Numbered from the stretch's first letter, positions 40,832 to 49,878 are shown. The stretch: 64,000 nucleotides of DNA from Kribbella italica (GCF_014205135.1 NZ_JACHMY010000001.1:7068001-7132000), one strand, 5' to 3'. Notes: generated by a model from the letters alone, not told the origin. Numbers and translations are program-made.

Positions 40832-41578
40832 TCATCCGCGCAACGAAGTCGAGCGGACCAGGAGGTCGCGGAGCTCCCGGGTGTGCCGCCGGCTGACCGG
40901 CAGCCAGTCGTCACCGACCCGTACGGCGCACCGCCCGCCGTCGACGCGCATCTCGTCGACGTGCGCCAGCGCGACGAGCGTGCTGCGGTGGATCCGGGTG
41001 AAACCGGCGTCGCGCCAGCGCTCCTCGAGCGTGCTCAGCGGGACCCGGACCAGGTGCGAGTTCTGCCCCGTGTGCAGCCGGGCGTAGTCGCCCTGCGCCT
41101 CGACGTACCGGACGGTGGAGCGCTGCACGAACCGCGTCACGCCCGCCAGCTCGACCGGGATCGTCTCGTCGTCGGTCTCGTCCGGCGACTGCACGACCAG
41201 CGGGCCGCCCGCGTCGACCACCCGCCGGACCGCCTCGGCCAGGCGTTCGGCGCGCACGGGTTTCATCACGTAGTCGGTGGCGCGCAGCTCGAAGGCCTGC
41301 ACCGCGTGCTCGTCGTACGCCGTGACGAAGACGATCTGCGGCGGATGGGCGAACTTCGACAGCACCCGGGCCAGATCGATCCCGTCCAGCCCGGGCATCT
41401 TGATGTCGCAGAACACGACGTCGAAGTCGGTGCCCTGCAGGAGCTTCAGCGCGTCCGGCCCGTTCGAGGCGGTCTGGATCGGCCCGATCCGCTCGTCCCG
41501 CTGCAGCAGGTAGACCAGTTCGGCGAGCGCCGGCTCCTCGTCGTCGGCGACCAGCGCGCGCAAAGGAGTGTCCGCCAT
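40832..41578 (-). CDS. LytTR-type response regulator
   Basis: 248 aa. Receiver domain with LVADDEEPALAEL (acidic pair), phospho-acceptor Asp in VVFCDIKMPGLDG, FVTAYDEHAVQAFELRATDYVMKPV (Thr and Lys switch residues). C-terminal LytTR DNA-binding domain: RYVEAQGDYARLHTGQNSHLVRVPLSTLEERWRDAGFTRIHRSTLVAL...VSRRHTRELR. Partner of the upstream kinase (9-nt gap). Probably controls the following DUF485-symporter pair, as YpdB- and BtsR-type LytTR regulators control pyruvate-uptake genes. GTG two codons earlier is an alternative. Confidence 0.93.
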   Translation of the reverse strand: MADTPLRALVADDEEPALAELVYLLQRDERIGPIQTASNGPDALKLLQGTDFDVVFCDIKMPGLDGIDLARVLSKFAHPPQIVFVTAYDEHAVQAFELRATDYVMKPVRAERLAEAVRRVVDAGGPLVVQSPDETDDETIPVELAGVTRFVQRSTVRYVEAQGDYARLHTGQNSHLVRVPLSTLEERWRDAGFTRIHRSTLVALAHVDEMRVDGGRCAVRVGDDWLPVSRRHTRELRDLLVRSTSLRG

Positions 41579-41587
41579 GCGCACACA

Positions 41588-42718
41588 CTAAGCCGACGCG
41601 TGCACCCCTGAGGAGTATTTGGGCACCCGGAAGCTGACCTTTGTCCCGGCCTCGACCGCGGTCTCGACCACCAGCCCGTACGCGTCGCCGTACACCTGCC
41701 GCAGGCGGGCGTCGACGTTGCCGAGGCCGATCGAGTCGCTGCCGGACTCGCCGGACAGGGCCGCCCGGATCACCTCGGGGTCGCTGCCGGAGCCGTCGTC
41801 CTCGACGCTGATCTCCGCCTCCGAGCCGCGGTCCATCGCCCGGATGGTGATCTGGCCGACGCCCGTCGTGCCCTCCAGACCGTGCCGTACGGCGTTCTCG
41901 ACGAGCGGCTGCACGACCAGGAACGGGATCGCCACCGACAGCACCTCCGGCGCGATCAGCAGCGACACCGTCAGCCGCTCGCCGAACCGGGCCTGCTCCA
42001 GCACCAGGTACCGCTCGACGTTGCGCAGCTCGTCCGACAGCGTCGTGAACTCACCGCCCCGCCGCAGCGCGTACCGCGAGAAGTCCGCGAACTCCAGCAG
42101 CAGCTCCCGCGCCCGCTCCGGATCGGTCCGCACGAACGACGCGATCGCCGCCAGCGCGTTGTAGATGAAGTGCGGGCTGATCTGCGCCCGGAGCGCGCGC
42201 AGCTCGGCCTCCATCGCCCGCGTCCGCTCCTTGTTGAGCTCGGCCAGCTCGACCTGCCCCGACACCCAGCGCGCGACCTCCTCGGTCGCCCGCACCAGCG
42301 CGGCCGACGACCGCGGGCTGTACGCGACCAGTACGGCGACCACCCGGTCCTCGGTCACGATCGGCGCGACCACCGCCGTCCGGATCGGGCACTGCGGATC
42401 CCCGCAGGCGACGTCATGAGCCCCCAGTACGGCGGTCCGCCCGCTCCGCAGCGTCATCGCCGCGATGGCCTTGGCGTCGACCCGATGGTTGCTCTCGTAC
42501 GGCCCGCCGACCCCGTCCCATGCCAGCACGCCGGACGAGTCGCAGATCGCGATCGCCGCCGTACCGAGCAGGTCGCGCAGGTGCTTGCTCGCCCGCCCGG
42601 CCGCGACCGGTGTCAGCCCTTCGCGCAGGTACGGCGAAGCCAGCGAGGCGGTATGCAGGGTCGCATACGTCGCCTTGTCAGCCGGAGTCCCGAAATGCTT
42701 CCGCCGCCGCGCGAACAT
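41588..42718 (-). CDS. Soluble LytS-type sensor histidine kinase with GAF-like domain
   Basis: 376 aa, no membrane helix. A GAF-like sensor (~35-165) includes AIAICDSSGVLAWDG and the Cys pair in DVACGDPQCPIRTAVVAPIV. His_kinase core: ELRALRAQISPHFIYNALAAIASFV (phospho-His in SPHF), and an HATPase with LVVQPLVENAVRHGLEG and GLGNVDARLRQVYG. LytS kinases normally have 5TM sensors; this one is cytosolic and so would read an internal signal. TACCGT (42730-42725) ends 6 nt before the ATG, giving it its own leaderless promoter. Drives the 4-gene unit ending at 38902. Confidence 0.92.
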   Translation of the reverse strand: MFARRRKHFGTPADKATYATLHTASLASPYLREGLTPVAAGRASKHLRDLLGTAAIAICDSSGVLAWDGVGGPYESNHRVDAKAIAAMTLRSGRTAVLGAHDVACGDPQCPIRTAVVAPIVTEDRVVAVLVAYSPRSSAALVRATEEVARWVSGQVELAELNKERTRAMEAELRALRAQISPHFIYNALAAIASFVRTDPERARELLLEFADFSRYALRRGGEFTTLSDELRNVERYLVLEQARFGERLTVSLLIAPEVLSVAIPFLVVQPLVENAVRHGLEGTTGVGQITIRAMDRGSEAEISVEDDGSGSDPEVIRAALSGESGSDSIGLGNVDARLRQVYGDAYGLVVETAVEAGTKVSFRVPKYSSGVHASA

Positions 42719-42735
42719 GGGTCGACGGTAGCCGG

Positions 42736-43470
42736 TCAGCCCTTCGCGCGGGGGCTGAACGCGGCCAGGGCCTCGGTGTCGGAGTAGTTGGTGCGGAGGT
42801 ACTCGTCGGCGAAGGCGGCGCGGTCGGGGTACGTCGACTCGGCGACGACGCGGTCGGCCATGGCCTCGAGGTCGAGCGGCGTGCGCCGCAGCTGGACGTC
42901 GGAGCCGGTCAGCAGCGCCCAGCTCGGCAGCGGTGCGCCGTACGGCATGCCGACGCTGCCGGCGTTCACCACCAGCCGGCGGTCGACCTGGCGCGCGAAC
43001 GGCATGTGCGTGTGCCCACAGACGACCGTGCGGACGTCGTCCGGCAGGCCCGTGAACACCTCGGTCCAGCGGCTGATCGGGCTGTCGACGAGCACCATCT
43101 CCTCGTCGTCGCGCGGAGTCGCGTGGCAGAACAGCGTGGAGCCGATGGTCACGCTCGTCGGCAGTGTTGCCAGGAACTCCACCTGCTCGCGCCTGAGCTG
43201 GTCAGCGGCCCAGAGGCTGATCTCGTACGGCGTCTCGCGCACCTCGTGGCGAGCCATCGCGACCATCTCCCGCTCGCCGTTGCCGCGCACCCAGACGGCC
43301 CGATCGCCCAGCCCCTGCAGGAGATCCAGCGTCTCGACCGGCTGCGGACCACCGGCGAGATCGCCCGCCAGTACGACGAGGTCGGCGCTCCGCACGTCCG
43401 GCTCGGCCAGGACGGCCTCCAGCGCGGGGAGTACTCCGTGGATGTCGGCCAGCACCGCGATACGTTCCAT
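42736..43470 (-). CDS. Metallophosphoesterase (YfcE/MPP-type)
   Basis: 244 aa. All calcineurin-like motifs are visible: ADIHG, LAGDLAGG, VRGNGERE, LFCHATPRDD and VVCGHTHMPF, followed by NAGSVGMPYG. It hydrolyses phosphodiesters or phosphomonoesters with two metals; the substrate is not known. The ATG is placed at ERIAVLADIHG because the family starts directly with the first metal motif; the upstream open frame is unrelated. Lies 17 nt before the kinase gene in the same direction. Confidence 0.93.
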   Translation of the reverse strand: MERIAVLADIHGVLPALEAVLAEPDVRSADLVVLAGDLAGGPQPVETLDLLQGLGDRAVWVRGNGEREMVAMARHEVRETPYEISLWAADQLRREQVEFLATLPTSVTIGSTLFCHATPRDDEEMVLVDSPISRWTEVFTGLPDDVRTVVCGHTHMPFARQVDRRLVVNAGSVGMPYGAPLPSWALLTGSDVQLRRTPLDLEAMADRVVAESTYPDRAAFADEYLRTNYSDTEALAAFSPRAKG

Positions 43471-43526
43471 GCCGACCAGTCTGGCTGTCGTCGCGCCGGA
43501 TCGGGTGAAGCTCTGCTGCCAGCAGA

Positions 43527-44651
43527 CTAGTTGCCGAGGCCGATCCGGATCGACCCGAGCGGGATCGCGGACTCGCAGGCGCCGGTCGTGATCGTGCAGC
43601 GCAGGACGCCGCGCGGCATCGACTCGCGGTCGTCGATCAGCAGCAGTACGTGCTGGTCGTCCTCGGCCAGGGTGCTGACGAAGAACGCGCCGGACCACTG
43701 GCGCAGCAGCGTCCCGTCACTGGCGTCGAGCGCGGCCGCCGAGGAGCTGGCCCAGCCGTCCTCGTACGGCGGTGTGGCGATCGCGGTGCGACCGTCGGGG
43801 GTGAAGCTCTGGATCTCGAAGTCGCACGTGCGCCACAGGCTCCGGCCGGTGGCCAGCTCGTTCACCGTCGAGCAGGCGCGGTACTCGCCGGGGGCGGTCC
43901 GCAGCGCGACCAGCTTCCCGTCGCGGCTGATCGCCGTCGGCGAGCCGGTCGTCGGGATCACCTTGGCCGCGGCGTCCCCGGGCTTCCAGGCAAAGAGTTT
44001 CGAGCTCACCGCCTCGTCGGTCGGGCTGGCCCGGTAGTACACGACGCCGTCGACGTAGGCGAGCACGCGCACGCTCCACAGGTCCTTGACGACGAGCTTC
44101 TCGACCTTGCCGTCGCGGTCCTCCGAGTAGACCGTCGAACCGGCCGCGTTCAGCTCGTCCTTGCCGCGCGGCTGCGTCGAGTACGCCACCGCCGACTGGT
44201 CCTCGGTGCCGCGCACGGTGATCACGTCCGGCACCTGCTCCCGGTCACCGGTGATCTTCAGCTTCAGCAACACGCTGGTGTTCTGGTCGGTCGACATCAC
44301 CGCGAACGCCTCTTCGCCCATCCGGGTGAACTCCAGCACCGACGCACTGCCCGGTACGACGACCGGACCGCCCGCGCCGCCACGGATCTCCCGCCCGACG
44401 CTGTACGCGACCTGGGGCTCGCGGCCCACCTTCAGCTTCGCCAGCGGCACCTTGACCTTGACCGGGCCCGTGTACACGGGCTCGGTGGACGGCGTCCCCG
44501 CCGAGCCGGTCTTGACGGCCAGCGGCGAGGCCGTCCCCGGACCGTCGTCCGACTCCGGCCCCTGGCTGGTCGCGACCACTCCACCAATTGCCACGGCAGC
44601 CACGGCAACGGCCGTGACGAGCACGACCAGTCGCGTGTTGCCGGCGGCCAT
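43527..44651 (-). CDS. Membrane-anchored propeller-like protein, copy B
   Basis: 374 aa. N-terminal helix LVVLVTAVAVAAVAIGGVVATSQG then linker and a ~300-aa strand-rich region with repeating segments (VAYSVGREIRGGAGGPVVVP, EEAFAVMSTDQNTSVLLKL, VLAYVDGVVYYRASP, AISRDGKLVALRTAPG) like TolB/WD-type propellers. Cys pairs at STVNELATG..LWRTCDF and VLRCTITTGACESA. The ATG overlaps the upstream stop by 1 nt. About one-third identical by eye to the upstream gene, so a tandem duplication. Role unknown. Confidence 0.8.
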   Translation of the reverse strand: MAAGNTRLVVLVTAVAVAAVAIGGVVATSQGPESDDGPGTASPLAVKTGSAGTPSTEPVYTGPVKVKVPLAKLKVGREPQVAYSVGREIRGGAGGPVVVPGSASVLEFTRMGEEAFAVMSTDQNTSVLLKLKITGDREQVPDVITVRGTEDQSAVAYSTQPRGKDELNAAGSTVYSEDRDGKVEKLVVKDLWSVRVLAYVDGVVYYRASPTDEAVSSKLFAWKPGDAAAKVIPTTGSPTAISRDGKLVALRTAPGEYRACSTVNELATGRSLWRTCDFEIQSFTPDGRTAIATPPYEDGWASSSAAALDASDGTLLRQWSGAFFVSTLAEDDQHVLLLIDDRESMPRGVLRCTITTGACESAIPLGSIRIGLGN

Positions 44652-45826
44652 CAGCTACCGAGCCCGAACTGGTCGCCGGGGGTGATCGGCGTCGCCCGCT
44701 CGCAGTCGCCGGAACTGATCGTGCAACGGATGATCGCGCCCTTGGTGTCGGGGCCGTCGTCGACCTCCATCAGCAGGTGCTGGTCGTCCTCGGCACGGAC
44801 GTGACGAAAGGACACTCCGGTCCACTCCCGCAGCAGGACGCCGGTCTTGCCGTCGAGCAACCAGGAGCTCAGCGACGCGTACCCGTCCTCGTAAGCAGGT
44901 CCGGCGATGAACGCGGACTTGTCCGGCGTGAAGCCCCTCACCATGTACTCGCACGTGCGCCAGAGCTTCTTGCCGGTGGCGAGCTCGGTCACGTTCGAGC
45001 AGCTGCCGGCGCCACCGATGGACTCCGCTGCCGCGACCAACGCACCGTCGGCGGACACCGCGGTGGGCGAGTTGATGCCCTTCACGGCAGTGGCCGAGGA
45101 ACGGCCGGGCACCCAGGTGTAGAGCTTGGGCACGCCGTCCTCCCGCGGGGTGGACGCGTAGAAGACCTTGCCGGCGGCGACGGCGATCACCTGGATGTTC
45201 CAGGAGTCGGGCAGGTCGAGCCTGTACTTGCCCTCGCCGCCGTCCTCGGCGTACAGCGTGCTCCCGGCGAGCTGCTCGCCGGTCGTCTTCTGCTTCTGGC
45301 TGGCGAACGCGGCGAAGCTGCCGTCGATCGCGCCGACCAGGGTCGTCACGTCGCGGACCTCGCTGCTCTCGTCGGCGTTGTTGGTCCGGACCAGAACGAG
45401 GTCGGGTTCTCTGCTCTCCAGCACGTACGTCGAGCTGCCGGCCTGGGTGGCCGCGATGATCCGGTCCTTGCCGGGCGCCGTGAAGGCTTGGTCCGGGCCG
45501 CCACTGACCTTGCGGCCGAGCGTGTGGACCAGTTGGGGGGCGCGGCCCTGGTCGAGCTTGGCCAGGCTCACGGCGACGGTCCGGGGGCCGGCCACACCCG
45601 GTTTGCTCGCCGGCGGTGTCGTGGGCGTCACGGACGGTGTCTTCGTCGGCGGCTTGGGGGTGGTCGGCGTGGGCGTCGGCGACGGGCTGGGCTGCCCACC
45701 CAGTGGGCTTGCGTCGGCGGTGCTCGTCTGCGGGCCCTGCCGGGAGGCGAGCACGCCTCCACCCGCGACCGCGGCGACCGCGACCACGGCGACCACGACG
45801 GTCAGCCGGGCGTTCAGCTGCCTCAT
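44651..45826 (-). CDS. Membrane-anchored propeller-like protein, copy A
   Basis: 391 aa. N-terminal helix LTVVVAVVAVAAVAGGGVLA, a long Pro/Thr/Ser linker (PSPTPTPTTPKPPTKTPSV), then ~300 aa of the same strand-repeat type as copy B (LAKLDQGRAPQLVHTLGRKVSGG; SCSNVTELATGKKLWRTCEY; GAIIRCTISSGDCERATPI). Anchored outside. ATG with AAGGAG upstream; the open frame further upstream has no site. Divergent from the Ser/Thr kinase gene across 182 bp with a 12-bp palindrome, so it may be a partner or target of that kinase. Confidence 0.82.
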   Translation of the reverse strand: MRQLNARLTVVVAVVAVAAVAGGGVLASRQGPQTSTADASPLGGQPSPSPTPTPTTPKPPTKTPSVTPTTPPASKPGVAGPRTVAVSLAKLDQGRAPQLVHTLGRKVSGGPDQAFTAPGKDRIIAATQAGSSTYVLESREPDLVLVRTNNADESSEVRDVTTLVGAIDGSFAAFASQKQKTTGEQLAGSTLYAEDGGEGKYRLDLPDSWNIQVIAVAAGKVFYASTPREDGVPKLYTWVPGRSSATAVKGINSPTAVSADGALVAAAESIGGAGSCSNVTELATGKKLWRTCEYMVRGFTPDKSAFIAGPAYEDGYASLSSWLLDGKTGVLLREWTGVSFRHVRAEDDQHLLMEVDDGPDTKGAIIRCTISSGDCERATPITPGDQFGLGS

Positions 45827-45864
45827 CTGCAGGCTCCTTACACAACAGTCGTGGTCCAAGAGCA

Positions 45865-45948
45865 GTGTGCTGCACCACACGCCTGGAGGCGAAGCGAGGG
45901 TGGAGTAGGGCTGGGACCGGGGTGGTCGATCCTCGGTGTGACGTCACA
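45865..45948. promoter_or_regulatory. Palindromes between the propeller pair and the Ser/Thr kinase
   Basis: TGTGACGTCACA (45937-45948) is a perfect 12-bp palindrome 61 bp before the kinase start. GTGTGCTG-CACCACAC (45865-45880), one mismatch, is nearer to the propeller gene. The kinase has CATAAT (45997-46002) 6 nt before its ATG (leaderless). Confidence 0.45.
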
Positions 45949-46008
45949 ACTGAGTGTTTTGTTCGCTCCGGCGACGCGGTCGCAGGAGGGATCGAGCATA
46001 ATGCGGGC

Positions 46009-47472
46009 ATGGACCAGCCGCCCCGGATCGGCCGGTACTCCCTGGTCCGCCGGGTGGGTGCCGGGGGTTTCGCGACCGTGTGGCTGGCCCGCGACGAGCA
46101 ACTGGACGCCGAGGTCGCGGTCAAGATCCTGTCCGACAACTGGATCGACGAGGACGACGTCCGGCGCCGGTTCCTGGCCGAGGGACGCTTCCTGCGCCGG
46201 GTCGACTCACCGCACGTGGTCGGGGTGCACGACGTCGGCGAGACCGACGACGGCCGCCCGTACCTGGTCCTGACGTACGCCGACGGCGGTTCGCTGGCCG
46301 ACCGGATCAAGGCCGGGCCGATGCAGGTCGCCGACGTGGTCGACGTGGTCGCCCAGGTCGGCAGCGGCCTCAAGCAGTTGCACGCGCGCGGCGTGCTGCA
46401 CCGCGACGTGAAGCCCGCGAACGTGCTGTTCCGCAGCGACCCGTCCGGCGACCGCGCGATGCTCGGCGACCTCGGGCTGGGCAAGTCGCTGGAAACCGTG
46501 TCCCAATTGACGATGCCGGGCGGTACGCCGGCGTACGTGGCGCCCGAGCAGGTGATGGGCGACCGGCTCGACCACCGTGCCGACCTGTACTCGCTGGGCG
46601 CGGTCGCATATGCCGCCTTCACCGGCCAGGCGCCGCACGGCGTGGCCAGCCTCGGCGCGGTGATGCGGATCGACGCGCCGCCGCCCTCGATGAGCACGCT
46701 GCGCGAGGACGTCCCGGACGCGATCGACGTCGTCGTACGCCGGGCGCTCGAGCCGGACCGGGAGAAGCGCTGGCCCGACCTGGACAGCTTCCTCACTGCG
46801 TTGGACGAGGCGCACCGGACCGGCAAGGTCCCGGCCGGGCTGGTTCCGGCCGACGAGCTGCCGGTGTCCGCCGGGCCGGGTGGAGTCGACCAGGAGACCC
46901 AGCTGGCGGCGGCTCCCGCCGACGCGAAGACCGAGGGCGGCGCCGATGGCGAGGCGACCGTCGCGGCCACGCCGGCACCCCGCCGGAACCGGCGCGCGGG
47001 CTGGATCGCCGCCGCACTGGCGGTGCTGCTGGCCGGTGGTGGCGGGTACGCCGGGTACGAGCTGGTGATGAGCCGGCCGGTCGACGTGGCCGAGAACCCG
47101 GTGTCGGTCGAGGTGCCGCGGAGCTGGGAGGAGAAGTCCGCGCAGAAGACGCCGTTCGCCTTGCTGATCAGCGAGAACACCAGGGACTGGCAGAGCGTCG
47201 CGAGCACGTCCGGCGTGTTCATCGGCGTGATCGAGCAGGCCGCGTTGCCGACGTCCGGTACGGCGCCGAGCGGGTGCACGCCGTCCGGCAGCGACACGCC
47301 GACGGCGGACAACCCGCGGGTGACCTTCCGCTACGACTGCGGCTCCAACCCCGCCGTGTTCGAGCAGTACCGGACGATTCCCGGCGGCAAGCTGCTGCGG
47401 ATCCAGGCCCGTGGGGACGACCCGCAGCAGCTGACCGACGTACTGAACTCGGTGACCTACAACGGGTCCTAA
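46009..47472 (+). CDS. Membrane Ser/Thr protein kinase with extracellular domain
   Basis: 487 aa. PknB-type kinase domain ~1-270: YSLVRRVGAGGFATVWLARDE (Gly loop), AVKIL (Lys), GVLHRDVKPANVLF (catalytic loop), DLGLGKS (DFG replaced by DLG, common in bacteria), GTPAYVAPEQVMG and DLYSLGAVAYAAFTG. Juxtamembrane Ala/Pro/Thr-rich ~285-325, membrane helix WIAAALAVLLAGGGGYAGYEL, then ~130-aa extracellular domain (SVEVPRSWEE...NSVTYNGS) with one Cys pair and no PASTA repeats. The sensor domain is similar in layout to the protein at 11000. Convergent with the next gene, sharing 4 nt. Confidence 0.94.
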   Translation: MDQPPRIGRYSLVRRVGAGGFATVWLARDEQLDAEVAVKILSDNWIDEDDVRRRFLAEGRFLRRVDSPHVVGVHDVGETDDGRPYLVLTYADGGSLADRIKAGPMQVADVVDVVAQVGSGLKQLHARGVLHRDVKPANVLFRSDPSGDRAMLGDLGLGKSLETVSQLTMPGGTPAYVAPEQVMGDRLDHRADLYSLGAVAYAAFTGQAPHGVASLGAVMRIDAPPPSMSTLREDVPDAIDVVVRRALEPDREKRWPDLDSFLTALDEAHRTGKVPAGLVPADELPVSAGPGGVDQETQLAAAPADAKTEGGADGEATVAATPAPRRNRRAGWIAAALAVLLAGGGGYAGYELVMSRPVDVAENPVSVEVPRSWEEKSAQKTPFALLISENTRDWQSVASTSGVFIGVIEQAALPTSGTAPSGCTPSGSDTPTADNPRVTFRYDCGSNPAVFEQYRTIPGGKLLRIQARGDDPQQLTDVLNSVTYNGS

Positions 47473-48416
47473 CCGACCAGCGACGTCAGCGACGAGACCG
47501 TCGCCTTGTGCATCCTCGGGATCACGTTGAGGGTGGCCGGGTCGCCGCCGTACAGGTGGCTGGCGGATTCGTAGACCAGGTACGCCGTGCCGTTGTACTC
47601 GGTGATGCCCTCGGTCATGCTCGGCGCCCGGAAGCAGCTCAGCGCCGCCGCGTCCAGGTCCTTCTGGCCGCGCCGTACGACGTACAGGTTGCTGCGGTTC
47701 CCCCGCCCGTACGACGTGCTGTAGACGAAGTGGTTCGCGGTGATCATCAGGCCCTGGGTCTTGGTCGGGACCTCCCAGGCGCCGGTGACGGTGGTCAGCG
47801 TGCCGTCGTCGGCGATCTTGTACTCGTACATCGTGCCGCGCCCGGTCTCGTTGAAGCTCCCGGAGAACAGCGAGTCGCCGTAGCTGCTCAGGAACGAGGA
47901 ACCGGCCACGTCGCGAGCGGTCCCGACCTGCGTCAGGTACGGCGTACCGGCGGCCTTGAGCGCGGTCCGGAGTTCGGTCAGCCGGTACTTGCGGATCGAG
48001 CTGCCGGCGCCGGAGACGAACGCCCAGCCCTTGCTGGTGGTGATGCCGCCGACGTGCGACTCGGCGATCGCGACCACGCCGACGGTCGAGCCGGTGGACG
48101 GGTCGATGCCGTAGATCTGGGAGTCGGCGCCCCCGCGGTACGACGCGACCAGCAGCAGGTTCTTGCCGCTGCCGTCCCAGTTGTACCAAGTGCCGGCGCC
48201 TTGCGGGGTGTGGGTGCTGAGGTTGGGAATGCCGTGGCTGTTGCTGAACCGGGCGTCGTACTTCTTCGACGCCGACGGGCCGTCGTAGAAGGTGCTGCCG
48301 CCGGTGGTGGCGGTGTCGCAACTGATCGCGGCGGTCGCGATCGTCGGTGCGGAGACCGCCGTCAGGGCGGATGCGGTGATGAGCAGACTGGTCAGGACGG
48401 CTAAGGGGCGGGCCAT
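47469..48416 (-). CDS. Secreted propeller-like protein, unknown function
   Basis: 315 aa. Signal peptide MARPLAVLTSLLITASALTAVSAPTIATAAIS. The mature region has repeated strand motifs (NLLLVASYRGGADSQIYGID, GGITTSKGWAFVSGAGSSIRKYRL, GLMITANHFVYSTSYGRGNRSNLYVV, SMTEGITEYNGTAYLVYESA) consistent with a six-bladed propeller and two Cys, one near the N-terminus. ATG with AGAGGAAC. Its 3' end overlaps the kinase stop. It is not clearly related to the two propeller-like paralogues at 43527-45826. Confidence 0.82.
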   Translation of the reverse strand: MARPLAVLTSLLITASALTAVSAPTIATAAISCDTATTGGSTFYDGPSASKKYDARFSNSHGIPNLSTHTPQGAGTWYNWDGSGKNLLLVASYRGGADSQIYGIDPSTGSTVGVVAIAESHVGGITTSKGWAFVSGAGSSIRKYRLTELRTALKAAGTPYLTQVGTARDVAGSSFLSSYGDSLFSGSFNETGRGTMYEYKIADDGTLTTVTGAWEVPTKTQGLMITANHFVYSTSYGRGNRSNLYVVRRGQKDLDAAALSCFRAPSMTEGITEYNGTAYLVYESASHLYGGDPATLNVIPRMHKATVSSLTSLVG

Positions 48417-48500
48417 GATCGTTCCTCTCAGGTTTGGGCGATAACCTTCGGGGGCTGCAGGGTTGATCGTAGGTAATTGACCGGCAGTACGGTAGGGCGC

Positions 48501-49829
48501 ATGACCGATCTACCTGCGGCGATCGACCGCGTTCTGCCCTCCGTCCGTGCCGACCTCGAGGACCTCATCCGGATTCCCTCGGTCAGTGCGGACCCGGCCC
48601 GTGCGGCCGACGTCCAGCGCTCCGCCGAGGCGACCGCCGCGCTCTTCGAGGCCGAAGGTTTCGCGGTGAAGATCGTCCGGGCCGGCGAAGGCGCGCCGGC
48701 CGTGATCGCGAAGAAGCCGGCGCCCGAGGGCAAGCCGACCGTGCTGCTGTACGCGCACCACGACGTCCAGCCGACCGGCAACGTCGAGGAGTGGACCTCG
48801 GAGCCGTTCGTGCCGACCGAGCGCGGGGACCGGCTGTACGCCCGGGGCGCGGCCGACGACAAGGCCGGGATCGCGGCGCACCTGGCCGCCGTACGGGCCT
48901 TTGGCAACGATCTTCCGGTCGGCGTGACGGTCTTCGTCGAGGGCGAGGAGGAGATCGGTTCGCCGACCCTGCTGCGGCTGCTCGACGAGTACGCCGACGA
49001 GCTGACCGCCGACGCGATCGTGATCGCGGACTCCGGCAACTGGGCGATCGGCCAGCCGGCGTTGACCGTTTCGCTGCGCGGACTGGTCGACTGCTACGTC
49101 GAGGTCCGGACACTGAACCACGCAGTCCACTCGGGCCTGTTCGGCGGCGCCGTACCGGACGCGCTGACCGCGCTGTGCCGGCTGCTGTCGACGCTGCACG
49201 ACGACAAGGGCGACGTCGCCGTCGACGGCCTGCACGCGAGCCGCGCGGCCGAGCTGGACTACCCCGAGGACCGGTTCCGCGCCGAGTCGAGCGTGCTCGA
49301 CCAGGTGAAGCTGATCGGCTCGGGCTCGCTGGTCGACCGGTTGTGGACCCGGCCGGCGATCGCCGTCCTGGCCATCGACGCGCCGCGGGTCGCCGACGCC
49401 AGCAACACGCTCGTCCCGGTCGCGCGGGCGAAGGTCAGCCTGCGCGTCGCTCCCGGTGACGACGCGAACAAGGCGATGCAGGCCCTGCGCAACCATCTGG
49501 AGCAGAACGCGCCGTGGGGCGCGCAGGTGACGGTGACGGACGGCGACATCGGCCAGCCGTGCTCGATCAACGCGCGCGGTGCGGCGTACGACGCGGCCCG
49601 GTCGGCGTTCGCGTCCGCGTGGGGGGTCGAGCCCGTCGACACCGGCATGGGCGGCTCGATCCCGTTCATCGCCGAGTTCCAGCAGACGTTCCCGAAGGCC
49701 GCCGTTCTGGTGACGGGGGTCGAGGATCCGGACACCCGGGCCCACGGCATCGACGAAGGCCTGCACCTGGAGGAGTTCGCCAAGGTGTGTCTCGCTGAGG
49801 CAACTCTTCTGCAGAACTTGGGCTCTTAG
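48501..49829 (+). CDS. M20-family metallopeptidase (dipeptidase)
   Basis: 442 aa. Zinc-binding and catalytic motifs of the M20A/CNDP group: VLLYAHHDVQPTG, RGAADDKAGIAAHL (bridging Asp), EGEEEIGSPTLL (catalytic Glu), VIADSGNW, and the dimer-lid His NHAVHSGLFGG, with the final metal His in EDPDTRAHGIDEGLHLEE. Probably a cytoplasmic dipeptidase or aminoacylase. ATG follows TACGGT by 7 nt with no ribosome site (leaderless). Divergent from the secreted propeller-like gene. Confidence 0.92.
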   Translation: MTDLPAAIDRVLPSVRADLEDLIRIPSVSADPARAADVQRSAEATAALFEAEGFAVKIVRAGEGAPAVIAKKPAPEGKPTVLLYAHHDVQPTGNVEEWTSEPFVPTERGDRLYARGAADDKAGIAAHLAAVRAFGNDLPVGVTVFVEGEEEIGSPTLLRLLDEYADELTADAIVIADSGNWAIGQPALTVSLRGLVDCYVEVRTLNHAVHSGLFGGAVPDALTALCRLLSTLHDDKGDVAVDGLHASRAAELDYPEDRFRAESSVLDQVKLIGSGSLVDRLWTRPAIAVLAIDAPRVADASNTLVPVARAKVSLRVAPGDDANKAMQALRNHLEQNAPWGAQVTVTDGDIGQPCSINARGAAYDAARSAFASAWGVEPVDTGMGGSIPFIAEFQQTFPKAAVLVTGVEDPDTRAHGIDEGLHLEEFAKVCLAEATLLQNLGS

Positions 49830-49878
49830 TAGGGAGCGGGCTTTCCGGCGACCCAGAGTTTGGCATAGGTTTCGGCGA

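Noticed and set aside
44655..47312. 885-codon minus-strand open frame
   Set aside because: Runs across a propeller gene in another frame, the divergent promoter gap and the kinase gene; composition is that of a shadow frame.
46207..48321. 704-codon minus-strand open frame opposite the kinase
   Set aside because: Arg-rich shadow of two supported genes.
48471..48482. TTGACC as a -35 element for the M20 peptidase gene
   Set aside because: Only 5 bp separate it from the TACGGT hexamer, too short for a sigma-70-type promoter; TTGATC at 48463 with a 19-bp spacer is a weaker alternative.
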